Shown here one piece after another: positions 26,628 through 35,919 of a stretch of 64,000 bases of DNA. The DNA lies in assembly GCA_965228125.1 (NCBI GenBank), contig OZ245791.1:1488001-1552000 (forward strand), given 5' to 3'. Below the pieces are notes generated by a model that made no database searches, was not told where the DNA came from, and saw nothing but the letters and a program-made list of their open reading frames with translations. Made by a program: the position numbers and the translations under genes. Each line of letters begins with the position of its first letter. Position 1 is the first letter of the stretch. Source of the DNA: GWF2-38-69 sp965228125 (lineage in GTDB: Bacteria; Verrucomicrobiota; Lentisphaeria; Victivallales; GWF2-38-69).

Positions 26628-27935
26628 CTAGTTTATAGATAAAAGCGCTTCGAGTACCTGATTTCTTCTAACTTTTCTGATTAATACTGTAAATCCGTCA
26701 ATATGCACTACATCTCCGCCATTTATCTTCTTTTTGTCGAAATTTACTTTGACCCATTCGCTAAAAATCATATCAGATTTTTCCAAATCACGCAATAAGT
26801 CCAGTTTGTTTATTTTAGATGCAAGTATAGCCATATTTACTCCACCGCCAACAAGGAATTGTTTTCCCGAGTTTGTCACATGTTTCGGAAGCCTATCGAA
26901 CTCATCCTGAATGTCTCCAGTTACTTCTTCCAGGATATCTTCAAGCGTAACCATTCCCAGTACTATGTCATCAGAATCCTTCACAATAGCCAAGTGAATA
27001 TGCTCTTTCATCATCAGGGTAAAAGCTTCTCCGATACTTACTGTTGAAAGATACGATTGAAGCGGCCTTGTGATTTCTCTCACATTCGGGTTGTCTGGGT
27101 GAGTTTTAGCCAAAAAAATAAGTTCTTTAATGTTTACATACCCTATTATGGATTGAGGGTCTCCTGCTTTTTCAGAAACAGGAAATCTTGTAAAAGCCTC
27201 AAGATGAGCAGTTATAAAATGATCGGAAAGTTTACCGTCTGCATAAAGCATCACCAGTTCTTCGGATGGAATTAAAATGTCTGAAAGTTTAATCTTGGCA
27301 AGATTACTTGCGCCGATGATTAGTTTTTCCTGAAATGGGTTAATGATTCTTTCAGCCGTTAAAGCTCTGGCTTGGGCGCGAAGTTCTACAATTCCTAAGT
27401 CGACAGATGAAAAATCGTCAATATTTTTTTCAAAAAGCCTGACTATTTTTTTAGTTGTCCATTCGAAAAATAACACAAGCGGGTAAACAATTGAAGAAAA
27501 CATCTCCATAGCCGGACTAAAAAGCAGACAAACCCTTTCGTTATGTTTAAGCCCTATTGTTTTTGGAACAAGTTCGCCGATTATGATAGTTACCGCGGAT
27601 AAAGGTGCAACGACAATTCCGATAGCGATAATCTTAGTAAGCCAGTGAGGCATTGAAAGAGTTTTGTTAATATAAGGAACGATATCCTGAGTCGCTTCAG
27701 CTCCCCCTATTGCTGCAGTTATTGCGCCTATAATCGTAATACCTATTTGAACAACTGCCAAACTGGCCTCGCTTCTCGAACGCATTCTCAAAGCCGATAG
27801 CGCCCCTCTTACCTTTTGTTCGCTTAGGTGTTTCAATCTGCCCGAACTAATTGAAGTCAGCGATAGTTCATAAGCCGCAAAAACACCATTAAGAAGTATC
27901 ATCAGGCAAATAATAACTAATTCAACGCTTCCCAT
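26628..27935 (-). CDS. CNNM/CorC (haemolysin C)-type membrane protein
   Basis: A 435-residue protein with an N-terminal DUF21 membrane domain (three to four helices, residues 1-190, with LNGVFAAYELSLTSIS and GELVPKTIGLKHN), then a CBS pair (about 200-340, including MLYADGKLSDHFI and VTLEDILEEVTGDIQDEFD) and a C-terminal CorC_HlyC domain. The family takes part in magnesium, cobalt or other cation efflux. An in-frame TTG start lies 10 codons upstream at 27965 without a ribosome binding site, so the ATG at 27935, with GACGG upstream, is preferred. It is monocistronic and divergent from the amino acid permease. Confidence 0.9.
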   Translation of the reverse strand: MGSVELVIICLMILLNGVFAAYELSLTSISSGRLKHLSEQKVRGALSALRMRSRSEASLAVVQIGITIIGAITAAIGGAEATQDIVPYINKTLSMPHWLTKIIAIGIVVAPLSAVTIIIGELVPKTIGLKHNERVCLLFSPAMEMFSSIVYPLVLFFEWTTKKIVRLFEKNIDDFSSVDLGIVELRAQARALTAERIINPFQEKLIIGASNLAKIKLSDILIPSEELVMLYADGKLSDHFITAHLEAFTRFPVSEKAGDPQSIIGYVNIKELIFLAKTHPDNPNVREITRPLQSYLSTVSIGEAFTLMMKEHIHLAIVKDSDDIVLGMVTLEDILEEVTGDIQDEFDRLPKHVTNSGKQFLVGGGVNMAILASKINKLDLLRDLEKSDMIFSEWVKVNFDKKKINGGDVVHIDGFTVLIRKVRRNQVLEALLSIN

Positions 27936-27966
27936 ACCGTCTTTAAAATAAAAATAATATTCCAAG

Positions 27967-27995
27967 TAGAGATTTTAATCTTTTTTTGTTATAAT
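27967..27995 (+). promoter_or_regulatory. Candidate promoter of the amino acid permease leader
   Basis: An extended -10 element TGTTATAAT ends at 27995; no convincing -35 is seen. Its position starts a 165-base leader. Confidence 0.4.
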
Positions 27996-28015
27996 GCGAG
28001 TTGTTGTAAAAACAG

Positions 28016-28109
28016 CGATACTAAACTAACCATTTATACGGGTATCGTAAAAAAATGTTGGCTGGCAAAACAGCTGTGCTGATATGTTGAAATAAAGATA
28101 AACGATACC
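28016..28109 (+). promoter_or_regulatory. Leader with mutually exclusive pairings upstream of the amino acid permease
   Basis: CGATAC at 28016-28021 can pair with GTATCG at 28042-28047, and GGTATCGT at 28041-28048 can pair with ACGATACC at 28102-28109. The two pairings exclude each other, the hallmark of switching leaders. No known riboswitch class was recognised, and no rho-independent terminator follows; a repressor binding site is an alternative. Confidence 0.4.
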
Positions 28110-28162
28110 TATTTTCAGTTTTAATAACCTTATACCTGTACTTTTTGTTTGGAGATAATGTT

Positions 28163-29569
28163 ATGCATAAGAATACATTGGCCAGAGGGCTAAAAAAGCG
28201 TCATATACAGCTTATTACCCTTGGCGGAATAATTGGCAGCTGCTATTTCTTGGGAAGCGGATATGTGCTTCAACTTACCGGACCCGCTGCAGTCATAAGC
28301 TATTTAATCGGAGGGCTCATAGTAGTTTCCGTAATGTTCAGCCTTGGGGAGCTTGCTGTTGCTAATAAGGATGCTTCTTTTATAAATTATCAGGCAAAGT
28401 ATCTTTCCCATACATGGGCTACAGGCGTAGGGTGGTCTTACTGGATGACTTGGGTCTCCTATGTCCCTTCCGAAATGATTGCCGCAGGCATAATCATGAA
28501 TGCATTTTTCCCTTATATAAGCCCTGTAGTATGGGCAATATCATTCGGAGCAGTAATAACAGTAATAAATCTTATAAATGTTTCTCTTTTTGGAGAATTG
28601 GAATATTGGCTTGCCTATGTGAAAATTGCAGCCCTTGTCGGTTTCTCAGCAGTGGCTTTTCTTATAGTCATAGGGTTAGTAGGGCACACTCCGACACATC
28701 AGCCGCATTTTATCGGTTGGTCTATCATCAGCAGTTCAGGCGGATTCTTCCCAAAAGGTTTTCTGGCAATTCTGCTTACCATGGTAATAGTCCTGGTTAA
28801 TTTTCAAGGCTCTGAAATTGTAGGGCTGGCTGCTGCAGAAAGCGAAGATCCCGAACATAGCATTCCTTCGGCAATAAGAAATGTAACAATCAGAATAGTA
28901 GCTCTCTATGTTGTGCCTATGCTATTGCTTGTCATGATATTCCCATGGGACAGAGCAGGTCTTGCGCATTCTGTTTTTGCAGATGCCCTTGACACTTATG
29001 GATTTACTACTCTTGGAGGGTTATTTTCATTTATAATACTAACAGCTGCGATATCTACTTCCAATTCAGGGCTTTACGCTGCTGCCAGATCTGTTTACTC
29101 TCTGGCTATGGGCAGAATGGCACCTGCTTATTTTATGAAGCTTAATGCGAACAAAATTCCTCACAGAGCCACAATTTTTTCTATAATAGTTACTTGGCTT
29201 TTTGTTATATTCTATACTTTCGACCAAAGCGAATATGTTTATAAGTATCTTCTTGCTCTCTCGGGGTTTTCCGGTGCCATGTGCTGGCTCTCAATAGGAT
29301 GGACTCAATACCGCTTCAGAAAACAAGCTGAAGCCAAGGGTAAGGAACTTAAATTCAAATCGCCATTCTTCCCTTATCTTACTCTCGGCTCTGTATGGAT
29401 GCAGATCATCTGTCTTAGCGCAATGGTTTTCATGCCAGATTTAAGGGCTTCTCTCTACATCGGGATTCCTGTCTTTTTTGGTCCAATGATACTTTACAAA
29501 ATTAAGGAACATTATAAATCCAAATTTAAAAGGCATATACATATTCCTGTCAAAGCAGAATCAAAATAA
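28163..29569 (+). CDS. APC-family amino acid permease (AAT/lysP-type)
   Basis: A 468-residue secondary transporter with twelve predicted helices, of the amino acid-polyamine-organocation superfamily. The N-terminus RGLKKRHIQLITLGGIIGS is the classical first-helix motif of the amino-acid transporter group, and helix 6 has FQGSEIVGLAAAESEDP. Members import aromatic, basic or branched amino acids with protons; the substrate cannot be set here. GGAG precedes the ATG at 28163; a TTG at 28145 is in frame but is unlikely. It is preceded by the leader described at 28016-28109. Confidence 0.9.
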   Translation: MHKNTLARGLKKRHIQLITLGGIIGSCYFLGSGYVLQLTGPAAVISYLIGGLIVVSVMFSLGELAVANKDASFINYQAKYLSHTWATGVGWSYWMTWVSYVPSEMIAAGIIMNAFFPYISPVVWAISFGAVITVINLINVSLFGELEYWLAYVKIAALVGFSAVAFLIVIGLVGHTPTHQPHFIGWSIISSSGGFFPKGFLAILLTMVIVLVNFQGSEIVGLAAAESEDPEHSIPSAIRNVTIRIVALYVVPMLLLVMIFPWDRAGLAHSVFADALDTYGFTTLGGLFSFIILTAAISTSNSGLYAAARSVYSLAMGRMAPAYFMKLNANKIPHRATIFSIIVTWLFVIFYTFDQSEYVYKYLLALSGFSGAMCWLSIGWTQYRFRKQAEAKGKELKFKSPFFPYLTLGSVWMQIICLSAMVFMPDLRASLYIGIPVFFGPMILYKIKEHYKSKFKRHIHIPVKAESK

Positions 29570-29591
29570 AATCAAACAGCCTTTAATTTTA

Positions 29592-30773
29592 CTATAGAAT
29601 CTCGAGGCCTTTAGCAGATGGCAGCTCTGCCAGAACAGAGTCTTTCTTTATAGATATATGAAAATTCCTGCCGGAGTTTGCAAGAAATCTGTTTGCCCAC
29701 TCGTAGAACGCCATTATGTAGAAATAATCCCAATGGATGAAAACGTCTTGTTTTGACCTTTCCAGATGGTTTGCTTTGAAACATATCTGAGGTTCTACGC
29801 CCCTAAAAGTAAGGTTCTTCTCTCTGTCTTTGAGATTATTGGTTAATGTGGATCTAACAAAATTCTTCAGAAGATTTTCCGTTTGCCTTGATATAAAGCA
29901 AGGTTCCGTTTTATTTGAAGCACATGCGTTGTCTGGCCAATTTGCCAGCAGTGAAACATTTGATAAAGAAGTAAAGTCACTATTCACCGGAACAAGTTTG
30001 TTCTTAACTATCTCCAAAGTTTCTACTTTTTTCCTTGGCGAACTTTTTTTGCCTTTCTCATCAAGAACAGATTTTGTCCAGGAAAAATACCATGTATAAC
30101 GAAAGTTAAATTTAGAAATTTCATGCTCTTCCTGCCAAATAAGAGGTTTTCTGTCCAAAAGGATATAACTCTTCTCTTTTTTGATTGTGAACAAGTTTTT
30201 AGCATTAAAACGATCTGAATTATTCCAGCGCCAAAGATCGTAGCCTGTGCCGATTTCAACCTCAACTCCATTTTCATCCTTAAATACAACAACAAGCGGA
30301 ACATAATCAAAAATAATTGCTTCAGTGTTTAGCTTTTCGACAGATATTGTTTTTTTAACTATTTCCTGGCTATCAGGCTTTTTTTGAAAATAAGTGTCTA
30401 TTTCTTTCCATTCGCCTTTAATTTTTAATGAGTCAACACTTACAGATTCCAAGGCTATCTTCGAAAAAACTGAGACATCAGTAGTTATTCTAAAATGGTT
30501 TGCTGCCTGTTCGCATTTCCTTTTTATCTTGGGTTCTGAGCCAAAGGGAAGAATTGTTTCAGAATCAACAGAACCCCATTTTGTCTTTTCGGAGTAATGG
30601 GTTCTAACGGATTTGACTATACCTTGAGTTTCTTTTAAAACCCCCAATTCTACTCCTTCTGACTCGAAGATATCACGGCCGGCAAAGTTTAAGGAAAAGA
30701 TATTTTTAAGAGTATTTCTGTATTTAAAAACCCATTTTTCTTTATTGGTATTGCCGCTTATTTCAGTTGTCAT
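29592..30773 (-). CDS. Protein of unknown function, last gene of the apt operon
   Basis: A 393-residue protein that I do not recognise. It has no signal peptide or transmembrane segment, is rich in aromatic and charged residues, and shows alternating strands (for example YDLWRWNNSDRF and FRYTWYFSWTK), which suggests a largely beta fold. The C-terminal third includes QDVFIHWDYFYIMAFYEWAN. The frame extends 16 codons upstream from a TTG at 30821, inside the ABC gene, but the ATG at 30773 is preceded by AAGGA, so it is chosen. It starts 27 bases after the end of the ABC ATPase gene on the same strand, probably cotranscribed. Confidence 0.6.
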   Translation of the reverse strand: MTTEISGNTNKEKWVFKYRNTLKNIFSLNFAGRDIFESEGVELGVLKETQGIVKSVRTHYSEKTKWGSVDSETILPFGSEPKIKRKCEQAANHFRITTDVSVFSKIALESVSVDSLKIKGEWKEIDTYFQKKPDSQEIVKKTISVEKLNTEAIIFDYVPLVVVFKDENGVEVEIGTGYDLWRWNNSDRFNAKNLFTIKKEKSYILLDRKPLIWQEEHEISKFNFRYTWYFSWTKSVLDEKGKKSSPRKKVETLEIVKNKLVPVNSDFTSLSNVSLLANWPDNACASNKTEPCFISRQTENLLKNFVRSTLTNNLKDREKNLTFRGVEPQICFKANHLERSKQDVFIHWDYFYIMAFYEWANRFLANSGRNFHISIKKDSVLAELPSAKGLEIL

Positions 30774-30799
30774 CGTATTTTTAATTCCTTTGTGTGCTT

Positions 30800-31597
30800 T
30801 TACTTGCCGACTATTGGCCAATAACGTCCCGAATCGGTTTTTATTAATGATATATCCAAATCAAAGATATTCTTAAGGTTTTCTTCAGATAAAACAACAT
30901 TCTTGTTTCCTGAAACTAAAATCCTTCCGTTCCTTAACGCTAGCCCTTTTTCAAATGCGCCTGTGATGTCCTCTATTCTTTGAGTTACAAAAATAATTAC
31001 AGGCGAGGCTTTATCTCTTGCGAAATTTTCAATAATATCAAGAAAAAACTCTCTGTTTTTTAGATCCAGATGAGCGCAAACTTCATCAAGGATCATAAGT
31101 TCCGGTTTTTTTATCAAAGCTCTGGCCATGAGAACGATAATCTGTTCCCCAGAGGAAAGGTTCGCAAAGGTTTTACCAGCTAGACGCTCAGCGCCTATTT
31201 TAGCAAGGATTTCCAATGCCTGAGAAATTTCAGAAGACTTCGGCTTTCTGAATAAGCCAATCGTAGAGTCAATACCTGAAATGATTATATCTTCCACTCT
31301 GTGTTCCATTGATGTTGACGTCCAACTTTGAAGAAACGGACTTATCCAGGCTATTTTTTTCCGAACAGTAAAAATATCGCAGTCTCCGTACGTTTCGCCA
31401 AGAACAGAGACCTTTGCTCCAAATCTAGGCCAGATGTAGCCTAGTATCATCCTTGTTAAGGTGGTTTTGCCTGAACCGTTCGGACCTATCACAAACCAGT
31501 GTTCTGACCGAGCAACTTTCCAGTTTACATCGTGTAAAATTTGTTTGTTATCGAGAAAGAGTTCCGCATTTTGTATTTCAATAAGATTCTTAGTCAT
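30800..31597 (-). CDS. Stand-alone ABC ATPase
   Basis: A 265-residue ABC ATPase with Walker A GPNGSGKTT, Q-loop IAWISPFLQ, signature LSSGEQ (instead of LSGGQ), Walker B LMILDEVCAHLD and a switch region FVTQRIEDI. The DEVC in place of DEPT and the single ATPase domain resemble ModF/PhrA-like or iron-siderophore ATPases. No membrane partner is encoded nearby, so it could act in a soluble role or with a distant permease. The ATG at 31597 overlaps the stop of the exported-protein gene by 8 bases. Confidence 0.85.
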   Translation of the reverse strand: MTKNLIEIQNAELFLDNKQILHDVNWKVARSEHWFVIGPNGSGKTTLTRMILGYIWPRFGAKVSVLGETYGDCDIFTVRKKIAWISPFLQSWTSTSMEHRVEDIIISGIDSTIGLFRKPKSSEISQALEILAKIGAERLAGKTFANLSSGEQIIVLMARALIKKPELMILDEVCAHLDLKNREFFLDIIENFARDKASPVIIFVTQRIEDITGAFEKGLALRNGRILVSGNKNVVLSEENLKNIFDLDISLIKTDSGRYWPIVGK

Positions 31598-32480
31598 TCT
31601 GTTTCGTATGGGATTCTTGTTTTTCAATATAATCTTTTCCTTCTGTAGCCAAAATTCCGCCCACTACATGGATTCTGCCGGTTTTTTCGTCATAGAGAAG
31701 AGTTGGAATAGAATATTCATCCGCCTTTTTATAGACTTCCTTCTCTTCAAGCCTACAGTTTACATCGTAAATGAAGTATGAAAAAATGTTTGCCGAACTT
31801 TGAACCAACAGGTGCAAATTGGAAAGCCTATCAACTTCACATTGTGGCTTCACTGTACCTATATCATAACCCACCTTGGTAAGCCCATAAATATGTTTGT
31901 CATCTTCTACCAGCAGACAATAAATTTTGTTTGTGCCATCAAAATATGAAATAATAGAGTAAGTTCTTTTGCCTATTTTGGAATCTTTATTTTCTTCCGC
32001 AGAAAGAGCTGGAATGCCTACTGATGTAGTCCAAACCACATTGCCTTCTACTATATTAAATTCAATAGGCTCCGTTTCATAGGATTGAGCCAGTTGAGCA
32101 TGCGTAACAATGGCCTTGATCCTGTACTTGCCGACACTTGAAAAGGCAAAGTATTTAGTTATCGGAATAGTAAATGTTTGCTTTTCTCCAGCAGGCAAAA
32201 GTGTGTCTGTTATTTCATACATGGGAGCTTCAAGGCTTTTCGGGCGATCTCCTCTTAACGTTTCTATATCAAAAGAAATTTTGCATTGCAGATTCTTATT
32301 AGTGCCAAAGATTATAGGCCGTCCGGACTGATTTTTTATCGTAAGGAAAGCGTAGATTTTTTCGTATCGTATATAATCATCGCTATTAAGCTTAAGATTC
32401 ATGGCCAGTTGCGCAAACATTGAAGTAGAGGAAAAAAGAGTAAGAAAAAAAACAAAAGAGAAAGAGAATCTTATTTTCAT
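31590..32480 (-). CDS. Exported protein with an Ig-like N-half, function unknown
   Basis: A 296-residue protein with a clear signal peptide (residues 1 to about 24, core FVFFLTLFSSTSMFA before QLAM). Residues 30-140 look like an immunoglobulin-like or BsuPI-type beta sandwich (repeated strands, LTIKNQSGRPIIFG); residues 165-285 contain strand repeats ending ...RIHVVGG. No catalytic motif is visible. It overlaps the GT9 gene (upstream) and the ABC gene (downstream), so it belongs to the operon. Function unknown. Confidence 0.75.
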   Translation of the reverse strand: MKIRFSFSFVFFLTLFSSTSMFAQLAMNLKLNSDDYIRYEKIYAFLTIKNQSGRPIIFGTNKNLQCKISFDIETLRGDRPKSLEAPMYEITDTLLPAGEKQTFTIPITKYFAFSSVGKYRIKAIVTHAQLAQSYETEPIEFNIVEGNVVWTTSVGIPALSAEENKDSKIGKRTYSIISYFDGTNKIYCLLVEDDKHIYGLTKVGYDIGTVKPQCEVDRLSNLHLLVQSSANIFSYFIYDVNCRLEEKEVYKKADEYSIPTLLYDEKTGRIHVVGGILATEGKDYIEKQESHTKQND

Positions 32481-33586
32481 TTTACATCACTAAGTTTTGC
32501 TAACAAATCTTTTATTATTGGTTTTACTGAAATATTATTTTGGCATTGAATATCATTTCTCTGGCAAGTACGCTTAAGACATTTTACACACCCTTTTTCT
32601 GCCTGATACACTTTGTGCCAATCCCAGTAAGGGCCGGTTTTTTCTGGCAAAGTAGGTCCAAATACGGCAAAAACAGGAACTCTCAAAAAAGCCGCAATAT
32701 GCATCGGGCCGCTATCATTTGTAACAAATGCTTCAGAACCTCTGATCACTTCCACCAGTTCATTTAATGATGTTGTGCCTGAGAGGTTTATTGGTTTTGC
32801 AATTTTACATGATAATATAACTTGTTCAGCAGCAAGCCTTTCACTTTTTGCTCCAAGCAGAATTATTTTCTTTTCCGGAAATTCAGAAGAAACTGCATCT
32901 ATTATTTTAGCAAAAAAATCCGGCGGCCAGGTTTTTGTTTTCCACCTGGCAGATGGAGAGACAGCTATGTACTTATCATTGCTATCTATCCCGTATTCAA
33001 GTAGTTTTGTACTTATTTCAGTTGAGCCTATTTTAGGAAGTATGAAGTCGGGAATCACATTTTCGATTTGCAGTATGCTTGATATTAAATGACAGTTTTT
33101 TTCGATAGCATGAGTAATAGTGTCAGGAACGCTTACTTTAATATTATAGAAAATACCTGACATTTTTTCTTTTACATTTGCAAACCCTGCTTTATGAGTG
33201 CCTCTGGCAACAAAGGTCATCATAGAACTACGCATGAGCCCCTGCATATCAATTATAAGGTCATAACGATTAGATCTTAAAGTGCCTATGAGCGCAAGCA
33301 ATGCCTTAGGTGCATGGGATGTTTCCCTAAACTCATTTCGTCGAAAATTGATAATCTTGCTTAAGTCTTGCCTTATATATGAAAGAAGCATTGCGAAATT
33401 AGAGTTTACTACCCAGTCAATTCTAGACTCAGGCAAACTCTTCTTGAGTAAATAAAAGGCAGGAAACGCATGTAGAATGTCTCCTAAACTGCTTGGTTTG
33501 ACAATAAGGATCCGGCGATAACCGAAATCATTTTTCAATCGTTGTATAGCGTTTACGTCGCAAATTTTGACAGTATTATTGTTCAT
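32477..33586 (-). CDS. Glycosyltransferase family 9 (ADP-heptose:LPS heptosyltransferase-like)
   Basis: A 369-residue GT9 enzyme with a GT-B fold. The N-terminal half begins RILIVKPSSLGDILHAFPAF, the family signature; the C-terminal nucleotide-sugar domain includes PSARWKTKTWPPDFF and FVTNDSGPMHIAAFLRVPVFAVFGPTLP with the H-x-A-x-x and GPT segments. It should transfer heptose or a similar sugar to lipopolysaccharide on the inner membrane's cytoplasmic face, which supports an outer membrane. It overlaps the next gene by 4 bases. Two cysteine pairs near the C-terminus are unusual but not unheard of. Confidence 0.88.
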   Translation of the reverse strand: MNNNTVKICDVNAIQRLKNDFGYRRILIVKPSSLGDILHAFPAFYLLKKSLPESRIDWVVNSNFAMLLSYIRQDLSKIINFRRNEFRETSHAPKALLALIGTLRSNRYDLIIDMQGLMRSSMMTFVARGTHKAGFANVKEKMSGIFYNIKVSVPDTITHAIEKNCHLISSILQIENVIPDFILPKIGSTEISTKLLEYGIDSNDKYIAVSPSARWKTKTWPPDFFAKIIDAVSSEFPEKKIILLGAKSERLAAEQVILSCKIAKPINLSGTTSLNELVEVIRGSEAFVTNDSGPMHIAAFLRVPVFAVFGPTLPEKTGPYWDWHKVYQAEKGCVKCLKRTCQRNDIQCQNNISVKPIIKDLLAKLSDVK

Positions 33587-33603
33587 AAATATCTTAAAGT
33601 GCC

Positions 33604-34386
33604 TTAGCGGCCATGGCTTAATCTTATGGCAAGTGACTCTGGCAAAAAAGCATCGTAAATTTTTTGTTGTGCCGATTCGATGTCATATGTCACACAGTAT
33701 CTGCTAATTATATTTTTATTAGTATCAAAAACGGCAAAAGAAGCTCTGCTGTCTCCGTTGCGCGGCTGTCCTATACTTCCTACATTTATTAAGTATTTCT
33801 TTCCTTTTACAGGTTTAAAAGCCATCACCTCTTCAGAAGGAGGAATATTTTCCCATTCCGTAATCCTGTTAATTCCAAAAGGAAGGTCTGAAACATTAGA
33901 ATCTTTCTCAAATAGAACAGGGACATGCGTATGCCCATAAAAACAAAACTGTGTTATCTGATATGAAAAATTTCCGACAGCATGCTTTAAATCGAAAATA
34001 TAATTCCAAGATTCAGGCGAATCTAAAGTTGCATGAACTATAGTCAACCCATCTTTGACATAAACATCTTTAAATTTATTTTCGCAAAGCCATTTTCTAT
34101 TCTCGGAATCAATCTGAAGCTTTGTCCATTCTATAGATTTTTTCGCATGCCGGTTTATTCCATCAATACTAACGTTAGATCCCACATATTCATCGTGGTT
34201 GCCTTTTACTATCGTACGAATGGGAAGTTTCCTAATGGTTTCGATGCATTCGAGAGGACTGGCATTATACCCTACAATATCTCCAAGGCAAATATATTGT
34301 TCTACGCCCAATGATGCGCATTTTTTAAGAACAGCGTCTAAAGCTTCCAGATTAGCGTGTATATCGCTAATTATCGCATATATCAT
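33604..34386 (-). CDS. Metallophosphoesterase (YfcE-like calcineurin family)
   Basis: A 260-residue calcineurin-type phosphoesterase. The metal motifs are present in order: SDIHANLEAL, LGDIVGY, KGNHDEY, then IVHAT and FYGHTHVP, and GSIGQPRNGD. The substrate may be a nucleotide, a phosphodiester or a phosphoprotein; the family is broad. No signal peptide. It lies between apt and the GT9 gene with gaps of 23 and 17 bases, so it is part of an operon. Confidence 0.9.
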   Translation of the reverse strand: MIYAIISDIHANLEALDAVLKKCASLGVEQYICLGDIVGYNASPLECIETIRKLPIRTIVKGNHDEYVGSNVSIDGINRHAKKSIEWTKLQIDSENRKWLCENKFKDVYVKDGLTIVHATLDSPESWNYIFDLKHAVGNFSYQITQFCFYGHTHVPVLFEKDSNVSDLPFGINRITEWENIPPSEEVMAFKPVKGKKYLINVGSIGQPRNGDSRASFAVFDTNKNIISRYCVTYDIESAQQKIYDAFLPESLAIRLSHGR

Positions 34387-34409
34387 GATTTAAATTTCGC
34401 TAATTAAAT

Positions 34410-34934
34410 TTAGGGATATACCGCTATAGTATTAACATTGTATCCCTTGAGTTTCTCTCTTCCTTTAAGAGATTCAAGTTCGATTAAAAACTCAAGCCCA
34501 AGAATTTCCGCATCAAAATTCTTGATAAGATTAATTGCCGCAACTGCGGTGCCACCGGTAGCAAGAAGATCGTCAACTATTATGACCTTGTCACCTTTTT
34601 TTATGGCATCCTGATGTATTTCAATTGAGTCTGTCCCGTATTCCAGCTCATAACTGGCTGAAAATGTCTTATATGGCAGCTTGCCTTTCTTCCTGATTGG
34701 GGCAAATCCCAATCCCATCCTAAAAGCCAGAGCCATGCCAAATAGGAAACCGCGCGATTCTAACCCTACTATTACCGTAGGATCATATTTTGCATAATTG
34801 CCAGCCATTAAATCAATTGCTTCTGTGAGAAGTTCATGATTCCTCAGAAGAGGAGTAATGTCACGGAAAAGTATTCCTTTCTTGGGAAAATCAGAAATCT
34901 CTCTTATTTGTGCTTTTAACAAACTAAGCGTCAT
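34410..34934 (-). CDS. apt: Adenine phosphoribosyltransferase
   Basis: A 174-residue enzyme that salvages adenine to AMP with PRPP. The PRPP loop is VIIVDDLLATGGTAVAA; the N-terminal PKKGILFRDITPLL is the family mark, and GLESRGFLFG and RKKGKLPYKT are the substrate segments. Length is typical. GAGG precedes the ATG. It is the first protein gene of a minus-strand cluster running to 29592, 37 bases after the RNase P RNA. Confidence 0.96.
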   Translation of the reverse strand: MTLSLLKAQIREISDFPKKGILFRDITPLLRNHELLTEAIDLMAGNYAKYDPTVIVGLESRGFLFGMALAFRMGLGFAPIRKKGKLPYKTFSASYELEYGTDSIEIHQDAIKKGDKVIIVDDLLATGGTAVAAINLIKNFDAEILGLEFLIELESLKGREKLKGYNVNTIAVYP

Positions 34935-34971
34935 AAAGGACCTCTTTTATATAGGTTATCTAATAAAATAA

Positions 34972-35315
34972 GCGGTGTCGGAATAAGCCGGATTCTGTTT
35001 CCCCCTTTTCAGGGCTAGCAATCATCTATCTAAGCAGCCAGAACCCGGGATTATAGCTGCGGGCAGCAGCGAATCCCCTATTTGGCCTTGCTCCGGAAGG
35101 GGCTTGCCTTGCAGAAATGCTTACGCACTTCTACGGTGGTCTCTTACACCGCCTTTTCACCCTTACTCTACTGCAAGCAGCAGAGCGGTTTATTTTCTGT
35201 GGCGCTTTCCTTTCCGCAGATTTTCTCTGCGGCACCCTGTTTGAAACAGGGCTTCCTGCCCTATGGAGTCCGGACTTTCCTCTCTGTTTCCAGAGCGACT
35301 GCTTACCGACACCGC
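34972..35315 (-). ncRNA. rnpB: RNase P RNA, bacterial type A-like
   Basis: About 344 nucleotides on the minus strand. The 5' arm GCGGTGTCGG and the 3' arm CCGACACCGC form helix P1, and the minus-strand sequence contains GAGGAAAGTCCGGACTCC, the diagnostic P4/J motif region, and the AGGGTGAAA-type conserved segments. It is the catalytic subunit for tRNA 5' processing. It is transcribed toward apt. Its 5' flank on the minus strand holds a -10-like TATGAT; a -35 is not convincing. No rho-independent terminator separates it from apt. Confidence 0.95.
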
Positions 35316-35496
35316 AAACAACTAAATCATATTCTAACTGTGCTTTCCGTAAAAAAAACAGTCAGGCTGATTTCATAACTAAAATAAAGCAAAAATTAAA
35401 GTAATTTAAGGATTTTATGTGTTTTTTGCCACTTGTTCTCTATATTAGAATTGGTCGCAGACATCTCTGAAACATTTAACCTTTCAAAGGAAAATT

Positions 35497-35883
35497 ATGT
35501 TAAAGTTAGACTTCAGCAAATCTCCGGACGGCCTGATACCTGCCATAGCGCAAGATTTCAAAACAAACGAAGTTTTGATGCTTGCCTACATTAATGAAGA
35601 ATCATGGAATGAAACTCTTAAATCAGGTGCGGCTACTTATTGGTCAAGGTCAAGAAAAAAACTATGGAAAAAAGGTGAATCATCGGGGCATGTACAGGAA
35701 GTAAAAGATATCCTTTTTGACTGCGATGAAGATACTGTTATTTTTAAAGTAAACCAAATTGGAGGGGCTGCCTGCCATGAAGGCTATAAATCATGCTTTT
35801 TCAGACAATTTAATCCAAAGGAAGGTTCTGTTTCAATTATAGGCGAAAGAGTTTTTGATCCATCGAAAATTTACAAAAAATAA
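35497..35883 (+). CDS. hisI: Phosphoribosyl-AMP cyclohydrolase
   Basis: A 128-residue enzyme of histidine synthesis that opens the purine ring of PR-AMP. TYWSRSRKKLWKKGESSGH is the signature; the Mg-binding DCDED and the zinc cysteines in CHEGYKSCFFR are present. It lacks the HisE pyrophosphohydrolase domain fused in some species. AAAGGA lies just upstream. No other his pathway gene adjoins; a PHP-type histidinol phosphatase lies 15 kb away. Confidence 0.95.
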   Translation: MLKLDFSKSPDGLIPAIAQDFKTNEVLMLAYINEESWNETLKSGAATYWSRSRKKLWKKGESSGHVQEVKDILFDCDEDTVIFKVNQIGGAACHEGYKSCFFRQFNPKEGSVSIIGERVFDPSKIYKK

Positions 35884-35919
35884 TTACTTGCGGTCTGCGC
35901 AAAAGGGATAGGTTTTTCA

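Noticed and set aside
35082..35404. Open frames of 98 and 95 codons on the plus strand
   Set aside because: They lie in the RNase P RNA gene, which is transcribed from the other strand; no ribosome binding site or family match.
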